NCBI GenBank assembly: GCA_001644455.1
Contig: LSTF01000034.1
Span: forward strand, 1-36,322
Length of the DNA: 36,322 nucleotides
Source: Betaproteobacteria bacterium SCGC AG-212-J23
Lineage (GTDB): Bacteria > Pseudomonadota > Gammaproteobacteria > Burkholderiales > SG8-39
Reading direction: 5' to 3'
Under the pieces are notes generated by a model. It had not been told where the DNA came from. It was given only the letters and a program-made list of their open reading frames with translations, and searched no databases. Each line of letters opens with the position of its first letter. Within the stretch, counting starts at the first letter, position 1. A program made the position numbers and the translations under genes. Positions 22,072-29,437 of the stretch are shown here, in pieces.

Positions 22072-23713
22072 GGGCCTCGACCGCGCACCGCACCGCGCCT
22101 TCCTGGGCGCGCTGGGCGTGAAGCGCGGCGACCTGAAGAAGCCGTTCGTCGGCGTCGCTTCGACCGATGGCCGCGTCACGCCCTGCAACGCGCTCCTCGG
22201 GGCCTTCGCGCGCGAGGCGTGCGAAGGCGTGCGCGACGCCGGCGGCGTGCCGTTCGACTTTGCCTCCATCTCGGTGGCCGACTCGATGTCGATGAACCAC
22301 GGCGGCATGCGCTACTCGCTGGTGTCGCGGGAGATCATCGCCGATGGCGTCGAGGCGGTCGTGCGCGGCCACGCCTACGACGCGCTGGTCTGCTTCGCCG
22401 GCTGCGACAAGACCCTGCCGGGCATGATGATGGCGATGGTGCGCTTGAACGTGCCGTCGGTGTTCGTCTACGGCGGTGCCGCGCTGCCCGGGACCTGGCG
22501 CGGCCGCGACGTCACCGTGCTCGACACTTACGAGGGGGTCGGCGCCGTGCTGGCGGGGAAGATGAAGGAGGGCGAGCTCGCCGAGCTCGAGCAGGCCTGC
22601 CTGCCGACGCTCGGTTCCTGTCCCGGCCAGTTCACCGCCAACACGATGGCGATGGTGGCCGAGACCCTGGGCCTGGCGCCGCCCGGGTCTGCGACGCTTC
22701 CCGCGGTTTCCGCCGGGCGCAACGAAGTCGCTCGAGAAGCGGGAAGAACGGTGATGAAGCTTCTCGAAAAAGGGCCGCTGCCGCGACAGCTTGTGACGAA
22801 GAAAAGCCTGGAGAACGCCGCGGCGGCCGTAGCCGCCACCGGCGGCTCGACGAACGCCGCGCTGCATCTGCCTGCGATCGCGCACGAGGCGGGCATCCGC
22901 TTCACGCTCGACGACTTCGCGCGCGTCGCGAAGCGCACGCCGCTCATTGCCGACCTGCAGCCGGGCGGACGCTATCTCGCCAAGGACCTGCATGCGGTCG
23001 GCGGCGTCTATTCGGTGCTGAAAGCGCTGCTGGCGCACGGTGCTCTCCACGGGGATTGCCTCACACTCAGTGGCGCGACCTTGGAAAGCGCGCTGAAAGG
23101 CCATGCCGGTCCGGACGGATCGGTCGTGCGCAAGGAGCCGATCATGAAAACCGGCGGGCTGGTGGTGCTCAAGGGCAACCTCGCGCCCGATGGCGCGCTG
23201 ATCAAGGTCGCCGGCTTGAAATCGCTCAGCTTCGAAGGCCCGGCGCGCGTCTTCGATTCCGAGGAGGCGTGCCTGGAGGCCGTCAAGAAGCGGAAGTACA
23301 AGGAAGGCGAGGTCCTCGTCATCCGCTACGAAGGACCGAAGGGCGGCCCCGGCATGCGCGAGATGCTCGGCGTGACCGCGCTTCTCTATGGGCAAGGAAT
23401 GGGGGAGAAGGTCGCGCTGCTTACCGACGGACGCTTTTCGGGCGCGACCCGCGGCATGATGATCGGCTACGTCTCGCCCGAGGCGGCCGCGGGAGGGGCG
23501 CTCGCGCTCCTCAGAGACGGCGATCCGATCCGCATCGATGCCGTAAGAGGCATTCTCGAGACGAAGGCCTCTCTGAAGACGAGAAAAGCCGCGCTGCCTA
23601 AGCGCCAAGTGAGCGGCGTGCTAGAGAAGTATGCGGCGCTGGTCGGGCCGGCGAACCTGGGCGCCGTCACGCACAGCGGCGCGCCCAGTAAGCGAACGTC
23701 CCGCGGACGATAG
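22037..23713 (+). CDS. ilvD: IlvD/Edd family dehydratase, probable dihydroxy-acid dehydratase
   Basis: A 558-residue Fe-S dehydratase. It removes water from 2,3-dihydroxy acids to give 2-keto acids, the third step of valine, isoleucine and leucine synthesis. The [2Fe-2S] ligands align with the characterised enzymes: Cys50 (RVTPCN), Cys123 (FAGCDKTLPGM) and Cys195 (GSCPGQFTANTM), with Lys125 the likely carbamylated Mg ligand. The length is canonical for IlvD. Because it overlaps a sugar-acid dehydrogenase gene, a role as sugar-acid dehydratase is an alternative, since members of this family also act on aldonates. The ATG at 22037 starts the conserved MKKKLPSRITVEGLDRAPHR region. Its last 47 bases are antisense to the aldolase end. 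Confidence 0.88.
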   Translation: MKKKLPSRITVEGLDRAPHRAFLGALGVKRGDLKKPFVGVASTDGRVTPCNALLGAFAREACEGVRDAGGVPFDFASISVADSMSMNHGGMRYSLVSREIIADGVEAVVRGHAYDALVCFAGCDKTLPGMMMAMVRLNVPSVFVYGGAALPGTWRGRDVTVLDTYEGVGAVLAGKMKEGELAELEQACLPTLGSCPGQFTANTMAMVAETLGLAPPGSATLPAVSAGRNEVAREAGRTVMKLLEKGPLPRQLVTKKSLENAAAAVAATGGSTNAALHLPAIAHEAGIRFTLDDFARVAKRTPLIADLQPGGRYLAKDLHAVGGVYSVLKALLAHGALHGDCLTLSGATLESALKGHAGPDGSVVRKEPIMKTGGLVVLKGNLAPDGALIKVAGLKSLSFEGPARVFDSEEACLEAVKKRKYKEGEVLVIRYEGPKGGPGMREMLGVTALLYGQGMGEKVALLTDGRFSGATRGMMIGYVSPEAAAGGALALLRDGDPIRIDAVRGILETKASLKTRKAALPKRQVSGVLEKYAALVGPANLGAVTHSGAPSKRTSRGR

Positions 23714-24404
23714 AAGGCTGCAGCAGAAAGTCGCGCGCTTCCTCGGCCAGTTCCGGCTTCACTTCCTTGAATCCACCCGCCGCCATCGCGCGCAGCTGCA
23801 TGCGCGCGGCGCGCTCGAAGAAGACCGCCAGGTAGGTAGCCTCTTCGACCGAATTTCCTGCAGTCAAGAGCCCATGGTTGGCGAGCAGGATGGTCTTCGC
23901 GCTGCCGAGCGCGCCGGAGATGATCCGGCCTTCGTCGTCGGCGACCGGGACGCCCGGCCACTCTGGAAGATGGGCAGTGCCATGCAGCATGGCGCTGTCC
24001 ATGTGGATGGTCTTCAAAGCCTTTCCCGTACTAGCGAGCGCTGAAGCGTGCGGAGCGTGTGTATGCACTATCGCGCTTACGTCCGGGCGCTTGTTGTAGA
24101 CCCACACGTGGAAGCGCACGCCGGGATTCGGCCGGCCGCCCTTCAGGGGCTTCAAGTCTTCGTCGACCAGGACGATGCGCTTCACCGTAGCTTCCTCGAA
24201 GCCATAGCCAAATTGCAGCGTCCAGAAGGTGCCGGGTTTGTCGGCACGCGCCGTGACTTGACCGGCGAGCCCGGATTCGTGGCCTTCCGAAGCGAGTATC
24301 CGGCAGCAGGCTGCGAGCGCCTCCTCTGTAGAAAGAGAATTCTTTTTCAAATCCTCTTCCATCTCCCGGCTCACCCGGTCCATGAAGTGAGCCTTCGATT
24401 TCAT
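23667..24404 (-). CDS. class II aldolase/adducin family protein
   Basis: A 245-residue metal-dependent aldolase of the class II/adducin (AraD-FucA) fold. Two zinc His are in VHTHAPHA and a third in LANHGLLTAG. The Glu-rich VEEATYLAVFFERAARMQL helix is typical. Family members split or rearrange phosphorylated sugars or keto-acids; some pair with D-erythronate-type pathways. The ATG at 24404 overlaps the TRAP large subunit stop as ATGA, so it is co-translated with the transporter and probably acts on what the transporter imports. No signal peptide is seen, so it is cytoplasmic. The precise reaction is unknown. Its end is antisense to the end of ilvD. Confidence 0.88.
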   Translation of the reverse strand: MKSKAHFMDRVSREMEEDLKKNSLSTEEALAACCRILASEGHESGLAGQVTARADKPGTFWTLQFGYGFEEATVKRIVLVDEDLKPLKGGRPNPGVRFHVWVYNKRPDVSAIVHTHAPHASALASTGKALKTIHMDSAMLHGTAHLPEWPGVPVADDEGRIISGALGSAKTILLANHGLLTAGNSVEEATYLAVFFERAARMQLRAMAAGGFKEVKPELAEEARDFLLQPSIVRGTFAYWARRCA

Positions 24405-25825
24405 TTCATGAAGCTCGGCAGCCAGGTGGAGAGGATGGGGAAGGCAACCAGGATCGCCAGGCGCACACAGTCGATGGTCATGAACGGCAGCACGCCGCGG
24501 AAGATGGTGCGTGTCGGCACCTGCGGCAGCAGCGTGTTGAGGACGAACAGGTTCATGCCTACCGGCGGGCTGATCAGGCCGATCTCGACCACCACCACGA
24601 TCAGGATGCCGAAGTAGATCGGGTCGATGCCGAGGTGCACGATCAGCGGGAAGAACACCGGCACCGTCAGCAGGATCATGGAGAGCTCCTCCATCGCCGT
24701 GCCGAGGATCACGTAGATCGCCATGATCACCGCGACCACCATCACCGGGCTGACGTTGAGGCGCGTGACGAAGTTCTTCAGGTCGTCGGGCATGGTGGTG
24801 ATGTTCACGAACTCCGCGAACATCAGCGCGCCGATCAGGATCATGAACAGCATCGCCGTGGTACGCGCGCTCTCGAGCAGCGCGGCGTAGAGCGCGCGCC
24901 AACCGAGCGACTTGCGGGCGAGGGCGAAGATCATCGCGCCGAACGCGCCGACCCCCGCGCCCTCGACCGCGGTGAAGACGCCGCCGTAGATCCCGCCCAT
25001 CACCAGCACGAAGAGCGCGATCACGCTGGTCACGCCCTTGTAGATCAGCGACAGGCCGAAGACCGCCAGCGCGCCAAGCACCGCGGCGTCGTCGGACTCG
25101 AGCCAGCCCATGCTTGCCGAGCCGATCACCGCCACGCCGACCGCGGCGAACCAGCCGAAGCCGTGCAGCGTGTCGAAGCGCTCCTTCCAGGAGAGCCGCT
25201 CGCCGCGCGGCGCGGAGGACGGGTCGCGCCAGACGAAATACTGCACGGCGAGGCAGAGCAGGACGGTGGCGATGATGCCCGGGATGATGCCGGCAGCGAA
25301 CAGCTTGCCGATGCTGGTGCCGGTCATGATCCCGTAGATCACCATGATGGTCGAGGGCGGGATCAGGATGCCGAGCGTGCCGCCGGCGGCGATCGAGCCG
25401 GTGGCGAGCGCGTCGGAGTAGCCGAACTTCTTCATCGACGGGTAGGCGACCTTGGCGAAGGTGGCGGCGGTGGCGATCGACGAGCCGCAGATCGCGCCGA
25501 AGCCGGCGCAGCCGCAGATGGTCGCCATCGCCAGGCCGCCGCGCAGGTGGCCGATGAACGCGTTGGCGGTCTTGAACAGCTCCGACGACATGCCGGCGCG
25601 AGTGACGAAGTTGCCCATCAGGATGAACAGCGGCACCACCGTCAGCGCGTAGTTGCGCCCGGTCTCGTAGATCTTGGTCTGCGCGGTGGCGAACGCCACC
25701 GCCCAGTTCCAGTCGCGCATGTAGGCGTAGCCGACGATGCCGACCACGCCCATCGACAGCGCGATCGGCATGCGCAGGAAGGCGAGCACCAGCATGATCG
25801 CGAGGCCGATCAGCGATTCGGTCAT
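24401..25825 (-). CDS. dctM: TRAP transporter large membrane subunit (DctM)
   Basis: A 474-residue integral membrane protein of the TRAP (DctM) family, the sodium-driven translocation channel for carboxylates and sialic acid-type ligands. About a dozen to fourteen hydrophobic helices are seen. Hallmarks are VVPLFILMGNFVTRAGM, AGGTLGILIPPSTIMVIYG, GGVFTAVEGAGVGAFGAMI and IGLISPPVGMNLFVL. It is longer than the usual roughly 430 residues, with extra membrane-like sequence after about residue 215 (FGWFAAVGVAVIGSASM through GLSLIYKG). It follows the small subunit gene after a few bases and precedes the aldolase with an ATGA overlap. Confidence 0.92.
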   Translation of the reverse strand: MTESLIGLAIMLVLAFLRMPIALSMGVVGIVGYAYMRDWNWAVAFATAQTKIYETGRNYALTVVPLFILMGNFVTRAGMSSELFKTANAFIGHLRGGLAMATICGCAGFGAICGSSIATAATFAKVAYPSMKKFGYSDALATGSIAAGGTLGILIPPSTIMVIYGIMTGTSIGKLFAAGIIPGIIATVLLCLAVQYFVWRDPSSAPRGERLSWKERFDTLHGFGWFAAVGVAVIGSASMGWLESDDAAVLGALAVFGLSLIYKGVTSVIALFVLVMGGIYGGVFTAVEGAGVGAFGAMIFALARKSLGWRALYAALLESARTTAMLFMILIGALMFAEFVNITTMPDDLKNFVTRLNVSPVMVVAVIMAIYVILGTAMEELSMILLTVPVFFPLIVHLGIDPIYFGILIVVVVEIGLISPPVGMNLFVLNTLLPQVPTRTIFRGVLPFMTIDCVRLAILVAFPILSTWLPSFMK

Positions 25826-25829
25826 GCGT

Positions 25830-26321
25830 TCAGGTGGTCGCCTGGTTGGCGCGCTCGGCGCCCGGCACGACCATCTTGAAGAGGTGGACCACGCCGGTGA
25901 GGCCGATCATCAAGGCCATGAAATACACGAACGGGCCGATGGGGACGCGCAGCACGTCCGTGGTGTCGGCATAGCCGGCGATCCGGTTCGCCTTGATCCA
26001 CACCTGCCAGGCGAGGAAGAACATGATCGCCGCGCAGATCGCGTGCATCGCGCGGATCCAGGCGCGCCGCGCGCGGTCGGGCAGGACGCGGTCGATGAAG
26101 TCCATCGTCACGTGCTCGTCGGCGTGCGAGACGAGCGGCAGGCCGGCGAAGATCAGGATCAGCAACCCGAGCTCGGTGAGCTCGAAGGCGCCGCGGATCG
26201 GCCGGTTGAGCAGATAGCGGCCGACGACGTCGAAGAACGTCAGCACCATCATGCAGAAAAGAAGGGCGGACGCCGCGATGCCGAGGACGGCGTCCGCCCG
26301 CTTTTCCCAGACCGGGTTCAC
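25830..26321 (-). CDS. dctQ: TRAP transporter small membrane subunit (DctQ)
   Basis: A 163-residue protein with four hydrophobic helices, typical of the DctQ subunit that joins DctM to form the TRAP permease. Segments: AVLGIAASALLFCMMVLTFFDVVGRYLLNRP (helix 1 with the FDVVGRYLL motif common in DctQ), LTELGLLILIFAGLPLVSHADEHV, IMFFLAWQVWIKA, and YFMALMIGLTGVVHLF. The GTG at 26321 overlaps the binding protein stop (GTGA). The three TRAP subunits are thus present and ordered DctP-DctQ-DctM on the minus strand, followed by the aldolase. Confidence 0.92.
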   Translation of the reverse strand: MNPVWEKRADAVLGIAASALLFCMMVLTFFDVVGRYLLNRPIRGAFELTELGLLILIFAGLPLVSHADEHVTMDFIDRVLPDRARRAWIRAMHAICAAIMFFLAWQVWIKANRIAGYADTTDVLRVPIGPFVYFMALMIGLTGVVHLFKMVVPGAERANQATT

Positions 26322-27337
26322 TTACCCGAAGCTACTTTTTTCAGCTCCTGGTGGAACTCGTCGAGGACCGCCTTCGCGTTGGGCAGCTTGACGCTGGCCT
26401 TCTTGACCCAGTCGTCGATGATCGGGCCGGCGCGCTTCTTCGCCTCGGCCTGCATCGCCGGCGTCGCCGTCGTGATGATGGCGCCGGCGGCCTTCAGCGC
26501 GTCCATGCCGACCTTGTCGGCGCGGTCCCACGACTGGCCGTTGCTCCGCGCGGCGTACTCATACGAGTACTTCTCGATGATCGCCTGGTCGGCCTTGGCA
26601 ATCTTGTTCCACTTGTCCTCGTTCATGAAGAAGCCGAACGCGGAGCTGTACAGGCCTCCCGGGAACACCGTCGCCTGGCCGATCACCTTGTCGAGCTTGA
26701 ACGAGCTGATCGACTCGAACGGGAAGAACACCCCGTCCGCCACGCCCGAGTTGAGCAGCTCGTAGGACTCGGGGGCGGGCTTGACGAACGCCGAGGCGCC
26801 GAGCGCGTTCGCCACCTGCTCGGCGATGCCGCCGCCGGTGCGGATCTTCTGGTTCTTGAAGTCGTCGAGCGACTTGATCGGCTTCTTGGTGAACATCTGG
26901 CCGGGGCCGTGGGTCCAGACGCCGAGCAGCTTGACGCCCTTGTATTCGCCGATCTTCTGGAAATACTTCCAGTGGATGCGCGAGAAGGCGACCGAGTTGA
27001 TCTCGGCAGTCTCGCCCGCGCCCGGCAGCTCGGCCATCAGCGGCAGGATGTGCCGCGCCGGCGTGTAGCTCGCCGTGACATAAGAGAGGTCGACCAGGCC
27101 GTCGCGTACCGCGTCGAAGGTTCCCGGCGCGGCGGCGGGCGCTTTCGGCAACCCGTTGAACTTGACCCGTCCGCCGGTCGCCTTCTCCACCTCGGCGGCC
27201 CAGTTCGCCTGCCAGATCGTGAGATGGTGTGTGGGCGGCACCCAGCTCGAGTAGGTAAGCGTGATTTGCGCGTGCACTGGCGCGACCGCGGCGCCAAAGG
27301 CGAGCGCGGCGAGCACAAGCCGATCGATTCGAACCAT
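26318..27337 (-). CDS. dctP: TRAP transporter periplasmic binding protein (DctP)
   Basis: A 339-residue periplasmic binding protein of the DctP family that delivers ligand to the DctQM permease. A signal peptide covers about residues 1-23 (ending APVHAQ). Typical pieces are TYSSWVPPTHHLTIWQANWA, DGLVDLSYVTASYTPARH, IKSLDDFKNQKIRTGGGIAEQVANALGA and LNSGVADGVFFPFESI; the Arg in QKIRT is the residue that usually binds a ligand carboxylate in this family. The ATG at 27337 has an AGGAGGAG ribosome binding site; the frame extends upstream but without signal-peptide character. It is the first gene of the operon with dctQ, dctM and the aldolase. Confidence 0.92.
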   Translation of the reverse strand: MVRIDRLVLAALAFGAAVAPVHAQITLTYSSWVPPTHHLTIWQANWAAEVEKATGGRVKFNGLPKAPAAAPGTFDAVRDGLVDLSYVTASYTPARHILPLMAELPGAGETAEINSVAFSRIHWKYFQKIGEYKGVKLLGVWTHGPGQMFTKKPIKSLDDFKNQKIRTGGGIAEQVANALGASAFVKPAPESYELLNSGVADGVFFPFESISSFKLDKVIGQATVFPGGLYSSAFGFFMNEDKWNKIAKADQAIIEKYSYEYAARSNGQSWDRADKVGMDALKAAGAIITTATPAMQAEAKKRAGPIIDDWVKKASVKLPNAKAVLDEFHQELKKVASGK

Positions 27338-27359
27338 TAGGGACTCCTCCTCGACCGCA

Positions 27360-27387
27360 ATCATAAATGTTTGCAGGCCGCGTGCAA
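27360..27387 (-). promoter_or_regulatory. candidate sigma-70-type promoter of the TRAP operon
   Basis: On the minus strand TTGCAC (27387-27382) and TATGAT (27365-27360) are separated by 16 bases. The -10 matches consensus at five of six bases, the -35 mainly at TTG. The -10 lies 22 bases upstream of the dctP start, leaving room for its strong ribosome binding site. This is the best promoter match I see in the window. Confidence 0.6.
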
Positions 27388-27416
27388 GAAATTCACGGAG
27401 GCGCGCGCCGGCCGCG

Positions 27417-27445
27417 TTGTGTTTCGATTTCGATTTCGATACGAT
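27417..27445 (+). promoter_or_regulatory. candidate HU-gene promoter with TTTCGA repeats
   Basis: TTGTGT (27417-27422) and TACGAT (27440-27445) are 17 bases apart, and the spacer is made of consecutive TTCGAT units (27423-27440). The -10 end lies 21 bases before the HU ATG, with GGGGAG as ribosome binding site between. Matches to consensus are moderate. It is divergent from the TRAP promoter about 30 bases away, so the two could share control. Confidence 0.45.
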
Positions 27446-27466
27446 GATTCGCAACGGGGAGAGCGC

Positions 27467-27757
27467 ATGCCACACGTCGTCACGAAATCCGATCTGGTGG
27501 AGGTGGCCGCGAAAGCGGGCAACGTGAGCAAGACGGCGGCAGGCGAGGCGGTCAACGCGGTGTTCGACGCCATCGTCAACAACGTCGCCAAAGGCAAGCG
27601 CGTCACCGTGGTCGGCTTCGGCACCTTCCTGCCGCGCAAGCGCAAGGCCCGCGCCGGCCGCAGCCCGCTCAACGGCAAGGAAATCCGCATCGACGCCAAG
27701 ACCATCCCGGCCTTCGCCGCCGGGCAGGGCTTCAAGGAAGCCGTCGGCAAGGACTAG
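27467..27757 (+). CDS. HU-family DNA-binding protein
   Basis: A 96-residue nucleoid-associated protein of the HU/IHF family, which binds and bends DNA as a dimer. Motifs: LVEVAAKAGNVSKTAAGEAVNAVFDAI (dimer helices), VTVVGFGTFLPRKRKARAGR (beta arm start) and GKEIRIDAKTIPAFAAGQGFKEAV. It lacks the usual MNKSEL start, having a MPHVVTKSDL extension of several residues, and the arm-tip Pro region reads IRIDAKTIPAF. The ATG at 27467 is preceded by GGGGAGAG. It may be a paralogue rather than the main HU, since the extended N-terminus differs from standard HupB. Cytoplasmic, on nucleoid. Confidence 0.92.
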   Translation: MPHVVTKSDLVEVAAKAGNVSKTAAGEAVNAVFDAIVNNVAKGKRVTVVGFGTFLPRKRKARAGRSPLNGKEIRIDAKTIPAFAAGQGFKEAVGKD

Positions 27758-27765
27758 CCGGTTCT

Positions 27766-27794
27766 GGAGGTTCCCTCCGCAGTCCCTTGTTTTT
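27766..27794 (+). terminator. weak terminator-like hairpin after the HU gene
   Basis: GGAGG (27766-27770), loop TTC, and CCTCC (27774-27778) form a five-pair stem. A T run (27790-27794) follows only after about eleven bases, so it departs from a canonical intrinsic terminator. It is the only candidate between the HU and HNH genes. Confidence 0.3.
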
Positions 27795-27813
27795 CCGCAG
27801 CTTGGTAGGCAGA

Positions 27814-28425
27814 ATGGTTCGCGAAAGCATGAATCCTGCCAATCGAATGGACAAGCCTCTCATCCTGTCGCTCGACGCGCACGGTGTGCCGCATCGCTGG
27901 ATCAGCTGGCAGCAGGCCTGCTTCTACTACGCCAAGAACCTCGTCGCCTGGACGCTCGGCGACTCGACCTTCACCTACTACGGCGGCGTCTGTCGCGTCA
28001 CCGGCGCGCGCTCCAGCATCACCGCGCATTCGATCATCGCCATCAGGGGCAAGGCGCTGGCCGCCAAGGGCTTCAACCAGGTGCCGCCGCTCAACAACCG
28101 GGAGCTGTTTCGCCGCGACCGGCACATGTGCGCCTACTGCGGCGACGAGCTGAACTACTTTCGCCTGACGCGCGACCACATCACGCCCCTTTCGCGCGGC
28201 GGCCGCGACACCTGGATGAACGTCGTCACCGCCTGCCGGCACTGCAACGGCAGCAAGCGCAACCGGCTGCCGCACGAGTCCGGCATGGAGCTCCTCTACG
28301 CACCGTACGTGCCGAACAAGGCCGAGTACCTGATCCTGACGAACCGCCGCATCCTTTCCGACCAGATGGATTTCCTCAAGCAGCACGTCGCGTCCCACTC
28401 GCGACTGGTCCTCGCTCCTGCCTGA
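27814..28425 (+). CDS. HNH endonuclease family protein
   Basis: A roughly 203-residue protein with a C-terminal HNH nuclease domain. Two CxxC pairs (Cys106/Cys109 in CAYCGDE and Cys141/Cys144 in CRHCNGSK) bind a structural zinc. Asp121-His122 in RLTRDHITPLSRGG and Asn136 in WMNVVTA make up the catalytic H-N core, with downstream basic residues to bind DNA. The N-terminal 100 residues (PLILSLDAHGVPHRWISWQQ) are conserved in proteobacterial homologues as I recall. Starts at 27814, 27829 or 27847 are possible; TAGG six bases upstream favours 27814. Homologues are often chromosomal and not tied to restriction systems. The stop is three bases before the CTG of the next gene. Confidence 0.85.
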   Translation: MVRESMNPANRMDKPLILSLDAHGVPHRWISWQQACFYYAKNLVAWTLGDSTFTYYGGVCRVTGARSSITAHSIIAIRGKALAAKGFNQVPPLNNRELFRRDRHMCAYCGDELNYFRLTRDHITPLSRGGRDTWMNVVTACRHCNGSKRNRLPHESGMELLYAPYVPNKAEYLILTNRRILSDQMDFLKQHVASHSRLVLAPA

Positions 28426-28428
28426 TTT

Positions 28429-29427
28429 CTGGCCGATTTTTGGCGCAATAGCGGTTTCCACCTTCTAGAGCGCGACCCGGCCGGAAAGCTGCGGGTCACG
28501 GAGGATTTCCTGCGGGCCTACTTCCTGCGCCCGGAGCTGCATCCGGTCGAGGAGTCGTGCGACGACGAGCGCCGCATCCATACCGCGCTGATGGAAGATC
28601 CCCGCCGCTCGATCGACGTCGCGCCGATCAAGGACGGAGACGCTCGGCACAACTACGAGGTGATGTTGCGCTTCCGGGACCGGCTGCTCTCGGCCGGCAC
28701 GGTCGAAGGCTGCTACCTGAGCCTGTTTCGCGCGAAGATCGACGTGCCGCCGATGTTCATCGACCAGCTCGCGCACGTCATCCTGCGCAACATCCTCGAC
28801 GGCTGCGACGACCCGCTGCGCCCGCGCGCGGCCGAGATTTTCTTCCGCGAGCAGAAGGCGACGGTCAAGGACGGGCACGCGCTGCTCGCCGACCTCGAGA
28901 CGGTGGAGATGCACGCCTCGGGCAACCGCTACGGCAGCATCGGCCGCCTCATCGTCGAAGCGCAGGGCGACCTGGCGAAGACCGAGCTCGACGTCATTGA
29001 CCGCGCCAACGCCGCGAGCTACTGGGAGCGCGAGTCGCGGCACGACACGGTCATCAGCCTCACCTACGGCCGGGCGGCGCTCGACGCGCTGGCGCGCGTC
29101 ATCGAATCCTGGGTCTGGCACTTCCTGCAGACGAGAGTCCTGGTCAAGCCGATCCGCAAGATTGAGGAGGAGCGCTGGGCCTGGCACATCGGTCTCGACG
29201 CGGAATCGACCGCGATCCTGAACGAGCTCTGGTCCGGCGGCCAGGTGGAGCAGGGCCGCATGCGGCGCATCCTCGCGCTGTTCCATCTGGAGTTCGCCAA
29301 TCCTTCGGTCACGAAGCGCGAGATCGCCGGGCGCCCCGTGTACCTCGCGCTCTCGTGCGACGAAGGCGACGTGGTGCGCATGAAGCCGCAGAACCTGCTT
29401 CTCAACCTGCCGATCCATGAAGCCTGA
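28429..29427 (+). CDS. DUF6352-like protein with probable CTG start
   Basis: A protein of about 332 residues resembling the DUF6352 family as I remember it, with start LADFWRNSGFHLLERD and ERDPAGKLRVTEDFLRAYFLRPE. No function is known. The frame from the upstream TGA (28423-28425) has only two codons (TTT, then CTG) before ADFWRNSGF, and no ATG, GTG or TTG precedes this conserved start. The first Met (28591) would remove the first 54 residues, including the conserved block. CTG at 28429 is therefore the most likely start, with translation coupled to the HNH gene. Downstream, SVTKREIAGRPVYLAL and a C-terminal LLNLPIHEA are seen. No signal peptide or membrane helix. The following gene begins within or just after its end. 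Confidence 0.78.
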   Translation: MADFWRNSGFHLLERDPAGKLRVTEDFLRAYFLRPELHPVEESCDDERRIHTALMEDPRRSIDVAPIKDGDARHNYEVMLRFRDRLLSAGTVEGCYLSLFRAKIDVPPMFIDQLAHVILRNILDGCDDPLRPRAAEIFFREQKATVKDGHALLADLETVEMHASGNRYGSIGRLIVEAQGDLAKTELDVIDRANAASYWERESRHDTVISLTYGRAALDALARVIESWVWHFLQTRVLVKPIRKIEEERWAWHIGLDAESTAILNELWSGGQVEQGRMRRILALFHLEFANPSVTKREIAGRPVYLALSCDEGDVVRMKPQNLLLNLPIHEA

Positions 29428-29437
29428 CCTAGTGGAC

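Noticed and set aside
24635-25879. 414-residue frame opposite the TRAP large subunit
   Set aside because: His/Arg/Asp-rich antisense frame without family signatures; the opposite strand encodes a clear DctM.
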